Assembly (NCBI GenBank): GCA_030149025.1
Contig: JASBSH010000282.1
Span: 1-18,694 of the forward strand
Direction: 5' to 3'
Source of the DNA: Actinomycetales bacterium
GTDB taxonomy: Bacteria > Actinomycetota > Actinomycetes > Actinomycetales > BWSM-131
Length of the DNA stretch: 18,694 bases
The notes beneath the pieces are model-generated. The model was not told the origin of the DNA. It ran no database searches and saw only the letters and a list, made by a program, of their open reading frames with translations. A program made the translations under genes and the position numbers. Shown here piece by piece: positions 13,348 through 18,694 of the stretch (its first letter is position 1; every line of letters begins with the position of its first letter).

Positions 13348-16020
13348 TCGGCGCACGCCGGAGTCGGTGCGCGTGGCCGGGAGGGCGACGCGGACCTTCG
13401 CCCCGAGCACGGCGACGCCGTCCTGAGAGACCAGAACGGGGTTCAGCTCGAGCTCGGCGATCTCCGGCAGGTCGTCGGCCAGGCGCGACACCCGGGCGAT
13501 GACGTCCTCGAGGCCCGGTACGTCCAGCGGCGGCGAACCGCGGTACCCGAACAGCCGGGGGGACGCCTTGACCGACCGGACGAGATCGGACACGTCGACG
13601 TCCGTGAGCGGTGGGATGCGGTGCGCGACGTCACCGAGCAGGTCGCTGGCGTCGCCGGACAACCCGAACGACACGACCGGCCCGAACAGGGCGTCCTCGA
13701 TGCTGCGGATCATCGTGCTGACCCCCGGCGGGGCCATCCGCTGGATCAGGTACCCGTCGCGCAGGTCCCCGACCTCGGCCTTCACGGCGGCGATCTGCCG
13801 ACGCAGCTCCGATGCGCTGCCGATGTCGAGCCGGACGCCGCCCATCTCCCGCCGGTGCCGCAGGTTCTCGGCGGCCGCCTTGAGCACCACCGGCCAGCCC
13901 AGCTTCTCGGCCGCCTCCACGGCGGAGTCGGCGTCCTGCACCAGGAACGAGGGCCACAGGTGGACGCCGTAGCAGCGCAGCAGGCTGGTCGTCTCCTCGT
14001 CTGACAGGCGCAGCCCGGCGGGGTGCGCCGCCGCCGCTCGTGACAGCACCTTGTCGACGATCTCCTCGGCGGCCGCCGGGTCCGTGCCGGCGGGTGCGAC
14101 CGGCTGCCCCTGCGGACGCATGCGCCACTGGGCGTGCTGCGTCACCGCGGCCAGTGCCCGGACGGCGTCCTCAGGTGTCGGGAACGCAGGGACGACCCTC
14201 GGCGTCCGGCGCTCCGGGTCCGGCTCGGCGGATCCGTCGCGCATGCCGGCATCGTGGCCCACACCTCTCATGCCGAGGAAGCATGCGACGCAGGTCTTGT
14301 CGGAACCGCCGGCGACGTCGACGAGTGCGTGGACGACGTCCTCGTCGACGGTCGCCAGCGGCGGGATGAACGTCGCGACGACCGAGTCGACCGTGTCCGC
14401 GGCGAACACCCGCTCGAGCGCGTGCCGGAACTCCTCGGCGTCCGCGTCGGGCCGCAGGGAGACCGGCGCGGTGCCGAGCTCCAGCCTCCAGCTGATGGCG
14501 GCGTCGGCGACCAGCGCGGCCAGCGCGTCGGAGTTGCCGACGATGCCGAGCCGCGGCCCGGCCGGGAGCGGCTGCTCCTGCAGCACCTGCGCCACGTCGA
14601 ACATCTGGTGGGTGTTCTCGACCCGGATGACGCCGGCCTGCTTCAGCATGGCGTCCAGCGCCTCCCGGGGTGCGCGGGAGGCCCGGACGGCGTGTCCGGG
14701 CGGTACGCCGTAACCCGACAGCCCCGACTTCACGACGACCACGGGCTTGCTGCGGGCCAGCCGGCGAGCGACCCGGGAGAACTTGCGGGGATTGCCCACG
14801 CTCTCCAGGTAGAGGGCGACCGCGGTGGTGCGCGGGTCCTCCTCCCAGTACTGCATGAGGTCGTTGCCGGACACGTCGGCGCGGTTGCCGGCGGAGACGA
14901 AGCCGGACAGCCCGAGGCCCCGCCGGTCAGCCGAGGCGAGCAGGGCGACACCGAGGGCGCCGGACTGGCTGAACAGGCCCAAGCCGCCGTCGCGGGGCAT
15001 CCGGGGTGCGAGCGACGCGTTCAGCCGCACCGCACGGTCGGTGTTGATCATGCCGAAGGAGTTGGGGCCCACGACGCGCATCCCGTGCGCCCGCGCCACG
15101 CGGACGAGCTTGCGCTGTCGTTGCAACCCCTCCGGGCCCCGTTCGGCGAAACCGCTGGAGACCACGACGAGACCGCGGACCCCGATGCGCCCGCAGTCGC
15201 GGACGACGTCCAACGCGACAGCTGCCGGGACGGCGATGACCGCGAGGTCGACCGGACCCGGGACGTCGGACACACGTGCGTGGACCTGCACCCCCTGCAG
15301 CTCGAAGGCCTCCTGGTTGACGGCGTGCACGGGACCGCTGAAACCGGCTGCCAGGACGTTGCGCAGCAGATGCGCACCGACGGAGTCGTCGTCGCGGCTC
15401 GCCCCGACGACCACGACCGAGCGGGGGTTCAGGAGCGCACCGATGCTCGCCGCCTCGGCCCGGTGCTCCCGGGCAGCCATCACCGCCACGGACCTCGCTG
15501 TGGGGTCGATGTCGAACGCCAGCGAGATGACCCCGTCGTCGAAGTGGTGGGTCACCTCGTAGCCAGCCTCGCGAAAGACCTGCACCATCTTGCGGTTCTG
15601 CGGCAGCACCTCGGCCACGAACCGGTGGATCCCGCGCTCACGGGCGACCGCGGCCAGGTGCTCCAGGAGCACGGAGCCGAGGCCCCGCCCCTGGTGGGCG
15701 TCGGCGATGTTGAAGGCGACCTCGGCCTGCCCCTCGTCGACCCGGTCGTAGCGGCCCACCCCGATGATCTCGTCCCCGATCAGCGCGATGAGCGCCACGC
15801 GGTCGCCGTAGTCGACGTGGGTGAACCGCTCCAGGTCCCGGTCGGACAACCTCGGCATGGGTGCGAAGAAGCGCAGGTAGACGGACTCCGGGGACTGGCG
15901 CATGTGGAAGGCCTGCAACGCCTCGGCGTCGGCCGGTCTGATGGGGCGCAGGTGCGCCGTGCCGCCGTCGCGCAGGACGACGTCCGCCTCCCAGTGGGCC
16001 GGATAGGAGGTGCGGGCCAT
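13333..16020 (-). CDS. GNAT acetyltransferase fused to ADP-forming acyl-CoA-synthetase-like domains (Pat-type protein lysine acetyltransferase)
   Basis: Probable protein lysine acetyltransferase, 895 aa. The GNAT domain is N-terminal (about 15-170) with the acetyl-CoA motif HQGRGLGS at 109-116 and Glu100 as possible base. A CoA-binding Rossmann domain follows from about 197 (NPRSVVVVGASRDDDSVG). Succinyl-CoA-ligase-like domains come next, with FSQSGALG at 350-357. An ATP-grasp domain spans about 672-880 (GWPVVLKAA to LELNPVLV). The segment expected to hold the phosphohistidine reads GHAVRASRAP (His443) rather than the usual SHTGALAG, so the synthetase part may only sense ligands. This domain order matches Streptomyces PatA; enterobacterial Pat has the GNAT domain last. 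ATG 16018-16020 lacks a Shine-Dalgarno and may be leaderless. The divergent acyl-CoA synthetase is a plausible substrate. Confidence 0.88.
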   Translation of the reverse strand: MARTSYPAHWEADVVLRDGGTAHLRPIRPADAEALQAFHMRQSPESVYLRFFAPMPRLSDRDLERFTHVDYGDRVALIALIGDEIIGVGRYDRVDEGQAEVAFNIADAHQGRGLGSVLLEHLAAVARERGIHRFVAEVLPQNRKMVQVFREAGYEVTHHFDDGVISLAFDIDPTARSVAVMAAREHRAEAASIGALLNPRSVVVVGASRDDDSVGAHLLRNVLAAGFSGPVHAVNQEAFELQGVQVHARVSDVPGPVDLAVIAVPAAVALDVVRDCGRIGVRGLVVVSSGFAERGPEGLQRQRKLVRVARAHGMRVVGPNSFGMINTDRAVRLNASLAPRMPRDGGLGLFSQSGALGVALLASADRRGLGLSGFVSAGNRADVSGNDLMQYWEEDPRTTAVALYLESVGNPRKFSRVARRLARSKPVVVVKSGLSGYGVPPGHAVRASRAPREALDAMLKQAGVIRVENTHQMFDVAQVLQEQPLPAGPRLGIVGNSDALAALVADAAISWRLELGTAPVSLRPDADAEEFRHALERVFAADTVDSVVATFIPPLATVDEDVVHALVDVAGGSDKTCVACFLGMRGVGHDAGMRDGSAEPDPERRTPRVVPAFPTPEDAVRALAAVTQHAQWRMRPQGQPVAPAGTDPAAAEEIVDKVLSRAAAAHPAGLRLSDEETTSLLRCYGVHLWPSFLVQDADSAVEAAEKLGWPVVLKAAAENLRHRREMGGVRLDIGSASELRRQIAAVKAEVGDLRDGYLIQRMAPPGVSTMIRSIEDALFGPVVSFGLSGDASDLLGDVAHRIPPLTDVDVSDLVRSVKASPRLFGYRGSPPLDVPGLEDVIARVSRLADDLPEIAELELNPVLVSQDGVAVLGAKVRVALPATRTDSGVRRAPTT

Positions 16021-16026
16021 GGCGCC

Positions 16027-16032
16027 AGGCTA
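16027..16032 (-). promoter_or_regulatory. Possible -10 box of a leaderless transcript for the GNAT fusion
   Basis: On the minus strand TAGCCT (fits TANNNT) ends 6 bases before the ATG, and no ribosome-binding purines lie between. That is the geometry of a leaderless actinobacterial transcript. No -35 match stands out at 16-19 bp. Confidence 0.3.
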
Positions 16033-16079
16033 GGGGGTCGCCGTTGCCTGACGGCGGCAGCGGTGCCAAGGTCGGCGTC

Positions 16080-17882
16080 ATGGCAGACACCACGAGCGTG
16101 ACGAGCGGACGTAGCGACGGCAGGCAGGGCGAGGACGCGTACGGCAGGCTGCGCGCCGCCCGAGACCTGCTGCTGGAGCTGCGTGAGGACTACGACGCCG
16201 CACGGGAGCGGTTCACCTGGCCCGAGCTGGACGAGTTCAACTGGGGGCTCGACTGGTTCGACCGCGTCGCCGACGACGCCGAGACCGGACGGCGGACGGC
16301 GCTGCGGGTCGTGGACGCGGACGGCACCGACACGTCGGTCACCTACGCCGAGATGGCGGAACGGTCGACGCAGGTGGGGGCCTGGCTGCAGTCCGTGGGT
16401 GTCGGTGGCGGCGACCGTGTGCTGCTGATGCTCGGCAACCAGGTGGAGCTGTGGGAGGTCCTGCTCGCCTGCATCAAGATCCGGGCGGTCGTGATCCCCG
16501 CGACGACGCTGCTCGCACCGGCGGACCTGACCGACCGCATCGAGCGGGGCAACGTGCGCCACGTGATCGCCCGGAGCGAGGACACGGGCAAGTTCGCCGA
16601 TGTCGAGGGCAGCTGGACGCGGATCGCCGTCGGGGAGCCGGTCTTGGGCTGGCTGGACTACGCGGACTCCGCGACCCACGCGGGAGAGCTGGCGATCGAG
16701 ACGGCGACCCACGCCGACGACACGCTGCTGCTCTACTTCACCTCCGGCACGACCGCCCGGCCCAAGCTCGTGGAGCACACGCAGGCTTCGTACCCGGTCG
16801 GGCACCTGTCAACCATGTACTGGATCGGTCTGCGGCCCGGGGACGTGCACCTCAACATCTCCTCCCCCGGGTGGGCGAAGCACGCCTGGAGCAACGTGTT
16901 CGCCCCGTGGCTGGCGGAGGCGACGGTCCTGGTGGTCAACCAGCCGCGGTTCGACGCCGAGTCGCTGCTGCAGACGATGGAGCGCTGCCAGGTCAGCTCC
17001 TTCTGCGCGCCGCCGACGGTGTGGCGGATGCTCGTGCAGGCGGACCTCGGCCGGTACCGCGACCGCATCCCGCTGCGGTGCGTGGTCGGCGCCGGGGAAC
17101 CGCTGAACCCGGAGGTGATCGGGCAGGTGGAGAAGGCCTGGGGCGTGGTCATCCGCGACGGGTACGGCCAGACCGAGACAACGCTGCAGATCGGCAACCC
17201 ACCTGGCCAGCGGCTGCTGCCCGGGTCCATGGGGCGCCCGGTGCCGGGTTACGACGTCGTCCTCGTGGACCCGCTGAGCGGCGAGGAGCGCAACCGCCCG
17301 GGTGAGGAGGGCGAGATCTGCCTACGCCTCGACGGTAGGTACGGGCGCCCGCTGGGACTCATGGTCGGCTACCACGGGGACGGCGGCCGCACGGACGATG
17401 CGATGAAGGGCGGGGTCTACCACACGGGCGACGTGGCGACGATGGACGCCGACGGGTACATCACGTACGTCGGCAGGGCCGACGACGTGTTCAAGGCGTC
17501 GGACTACCGCATCAGCCCCTTCGAGCTGGAAAGCGTGCTGATCGAGCACGGGGCGGTGGCGGAGGCGGCCGTGGTCCCGTCACCGGACCCGACGCGGCTG
17601 TCGGTCCCCAAGGCGTACGTGGTGCTCGCCGCCGGGTACGAGCCGAACGCCGAGACGGCCGAGTCGATCCTGCGCCACTGCCGGGAGCACCTGGCCCCGT
17701 ACAAGCGGGTCCGGCGCATCGAGTTCGCGGAGCTGCCCAAGACCATCAGCGGGAAGATCCGTCGGGTGGAACTGCGGGGCCGCGAGGGCGAGCTGCACGG
17801 CATCGGCGACGACAGCGCCCGCCGGGTGTCGGAGTACGAGTTCTGGGAGGACGACTTCCCGGCACTGAAGCAGAACGGGTGA
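16080..17882 (+). CDS. AMP-forming acyl-CoA synthetase (medium-chain/ACSM-like)
   Basis: Activates a carboxylic acid to an acyl-adenylate and then an acyl-CoA; 600 aa, cytosolic. The ATP motif YFTSGTTARPK is near 219-229. LNISSPGWAKHAWSNVFAPW resembles medium-chain and aryl acyl-CoA synthetases. The adenylate motif is DGYGQTET, then YHTGDVATMDADGYITYVGRADDVFKASDYRISPFELE spans the hinge. PKTISGK near the C-terminus carries Lys559, the adenylation lysine that Pat-type enzymes acetylate. ATG 16080 (MADTTSVTSG) has AAGG 8 bases upstream; a TTG at 16044 in frame is less likely. Its start lies 59 bp from the divergent acetyltransferase start, and its stop overlaps the nitroreductase start as GTGA. 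The exact acid cannot be read; medium-chain fatty or aromatic acids fit best. Confidence 0.9.
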   Translation: MADTTSVTSGRSDGRQGEDAYGRLRAARDLLLELREDYDAARERFTWPELDEFNWGLDWFDRVADDAETGRRTALRVVDADGTDTSVTYAEMAERSTQVGAWLQSVGVGGGDRVLLMLGNQVELWEVLLACIKIRAVVIPATTLLAPADLTDRIERGNVRHVIARSEDTGKFADVEGSWTRIAVGEPVLGWLDYADSATHAGELAIETATHADDTLLLYFTSGTTARPKLVEHTQASYPVGHLSTMYWIGLRPGDVHLNISSPGWAKHAWSNVFAPWLAEATVLVVNQPRFDAESLLQTMERCQVSSFCAPPTVWRMLVQADLGRYRDRIPLRCVVGAGEPLNPEVIGQVEKAWGVVIRDGYGQTETTLQIGNPPGQRLLPGSMGRPVPGYDVVLVDPLSGEERNRPGEEGEICLRLDGRYGRPLGLMVGYHGDGGRTDDAMKGGVYHTGDVATMDADGYITYVGRADDVFKASDYRISPFELESVLIEHGAVAEAAVVPSPDPTRLSVPKAYVVLAAGYEPNAETAESILRHCREHLAPYKRVRRIEFAELPKTISGKIRRVELRGREGELHGIGDDSARRVSEYEFWEDDFPALKQNG

Positions 17883-18565
17883 GCCGGGCCACCATGGAGT
17901 TCAGCGACGTGGTGCACCGCCGCCGGATGGTCCGGGCGTTCGACCCCGACCGTCCCGTCCCCGTCGAGGTGGTGGATCTGCTTCTCGAGCACGCGATCCG
18001 CGCCCCGAGCGCCGGCTTCAGCCAGGGCTGGGGCTTCCTGGTGCTGGAGGACGCCGCCGACCGGGACCGGTACTGGTCGGTGACGGCGGACCTGTCACGA
18101 GAACCGGACTCGTGGCTGCGCGGCATGATGAGCGCTCCCCTGCTCGTCATCTGCCTCAGCGACAAGAACACCTACCTGGACCGGTACGCCGAGCCGGACA
18201 AGGGCTGGAGCGACCGCTCCGAGAGCCACTGGCCGATCCCCTACTGGGACGTCGACACCGGCATGGCCGCGCTGCTCATGCTGCTGACGGCGGTCGACCA
18301 GGGCCTGGCCGCGTGCTTCTTCGGAGTGGGCCAGCAGACCGAGATCGAGCGGTTCCTAAAGGCTTTTGACGTCCCCGCTGACCGTCGTCCGGTGGGGGTC
18401 GTCGCCGTCGGCTACGCGGCACCCGACCGGCGCTCCCCCAGCCTGCGGCGTGGGCGCCGTCCGGTCGAGGAGGTCGCGCACCGCGGCCGGTTCGGCACGC
18501 CCTACCGCAGCGCCAGCGCAAGTGCGGGCGCCGCACCACACAAGCCCGCACCACACAAGCGCTGA
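17879..18565 (+). CDS. Nitroreductase family FMN-dependent oxidoreductase
   Basis: Flavin oxidoreductase of the nitroreductase fold, 228 aa, normally a dimer using FMN and NAD(P)H. The N-terminal FMN-phosphate motif is HRRRMVRAFDPDRPVP; APSAGFSQGWGFLVLED is the second conserved segment. DTGMAALLMLLTAVDQGLAACFFGVG is the dimer-helix and FMN segment, and VGVVAVGYAAPDRRSPSLRRGRRPVEEVAHRGRFG the C-terminal family signature. The GTG 17879 start overlaps the synthetase stop (GTGA), implying coupled translation; ATG 17894 is an alternative start five codons in, with no better ribosome site. The last ten residues are a duplicated pentapeptide (APHKP, APHKR) from a 15-bp tandem repeat. The substrate is unknown; coupling to the synthetase suggests a shared pathway, perhaps of aromatic acids. 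Confidence 0.88.
   Translation: MSRATMEFSDVVHRRRMVRAFDPDRPVPVEVVDLLLEHAIRAPSAGFSQGWGFLVLEDAADRDRYWSVTADLSREPDSWLRGMMSAPLLVICLSDKNTYLDRYAEPDKGWSDRSESHWPIPYWDVDTGMAALLMLLTAVDQGLAACFFGVGQQTEIERFLKAFDVPADRRPVGVVAVGYAAPDRRSPSLRRGRRPVEEVAHRGRFGTPYRSASASAGAAPHKPAPHKR
18531..18560 (+). repeat. 15-bp duplication at the nitroreductase C-terminus
   Basis: Two identical units CCGCACCACACAAGC at 18531-18545 and 18546-18560, directly before the stop. They are in frame and encode repeated APHK residues outside the conserved enzyme domain. Confidence 0.9.
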
Positions 18566-18580
18566 CGCACGCGTTGCCCC

Positions 18581-18694
18581 TCAGAGCCGCAGCGCCGCCG
18601 GCCGGTGGGTGTGGCCCTCGATGTCCTGGGCCGCCATGTCCAGCAGCTGGTGCGCCAGGTCCGACAGCGCTCGTGCCACCGCGAGCTCGTCACC
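18581..18694 (-). CDS. DUF1876 domain-containing protein, C-terminal part
   Basis: Only the last 37 residues and the stop are in the window, entering from the right edge. DELAVARALSDLAHQLLDMAAQDIEGHTHR is the typical end of DUF1876 proteins, small actinobacterial proteins of about 85-95 aa with a double-stranded-RNA-binding-like alpha/beta fold and unknown role. The stop (TCA on the plus strand, 18581-18583) lies 15 bp from the convergent nitroreductase stop. The frame and amino acid pattern are convincing although no start can be seen. Overlapping open frames in this stretch lack any family resemblance. Confidence 0.8.
   Translation of the reverse strand, partial: GDELAVARALSDLAHQLLDMAAQDIEGHTHRPAALRL

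Noticed and set aside
11557..14004. 815-aa plus-strand open frame
   Set aside because: It runs across three different minus-strand genes and their gaps with no domain or ribosome site, so it is a GC-skew shadow.
14134..16101. 655-aa plus-strand open frame opposite the acetyltransferase fusion
   Set aside because: It mirrors the codon pattern of the real gene and shows repetitive Asp, Val, His and Gly-rich sequence with no family resemblance.

Overview
The window is chromosomal DNA from a high-GC actinomycete (Actinomycetota). The third codon position is almost always G or C, GTG starts are common, and many families are actinobacterial hallmarks: SepH, DUF3159, DUF3710, DUF3093, DUF4193, DUF5998, DUF1876 and a cysteine-rich actinobacterial ferrochelatase. 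From memory, the gene order from the permease to the inositol phosphatase follows M. tuberculosis Rv2690c-Rv2701c, but the adjoining hemH and sepH and the lack of a recognisable Cei (Rv2700) gene argue against a mycobacterium. Genus cannot be fixed by eye. There are no RNA genes, insertion sequences, phage genes or CRISPR arrays; this is mostly core genome.

Layout. (1) 1-3506 is a potassium-uptake module: a KimA/YdaO-like APC transporter on the minus strand, cut by an in-frame TAG, diverging from two overlapping RCK/TrkA genes (the CeoB/CeoC pair). (2) 3655-6208 is a minus-strand operon, dut > DUF3710 > OB-fold protein > DUF3159 membrane protein, with overlaps or very short gaps. (3) 6248-7670 holds a DUF3093 membrane protein (+), the zinc-ribbon-like DUF4193 protein (-), a 378-bp divergent intergenic region and an 83-aa acidic protein (+). 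(4) 7688-9674 is hemH > inositol monophosphatase (-), overlapping by 8 bp. (5) 9850-11034 is sepH (+), the FtsZ-binding division protein. (6) 11037-16020 is a minus-strand operon: GNAT/acyl-CoA-synthetase fusion > DUF5998 > alkaline-phosphatase-superfamily hydrolase > a thymidine kinase that has lost its N-terminal third. (7) 16080-18565 is an AMP-forming acyl-CoA synthetase overlapping a nitroreductase (+), diverging from the acetyltransferase. (8) 18581-18694 is the C-terminus of a DUF1876 protein (-).

How the genes work together. The RCK pair and the KimA-like permease plausibly form one K+ transport and regulation unit. The Pat-like acetyltransferase lies back-to-back with an acyl-CoA synthetase that carries the classical acetylatable C-terminal PKTISGK lysine, suggesting an enzyme-substrate pair. 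dut and the broken thymidine kinase both concern thymidylate supply.

I found no convincing new multi-gene system. The most unusual features are two disrupted genes (permease amber codon; decapitated thymidine kinase), seven short tandem duplications that all lie at or within about 100 bp of gene ends, several of them copying a stop codon, and an inverted repeat with 21-bp arm spacing just upstream of hemH.
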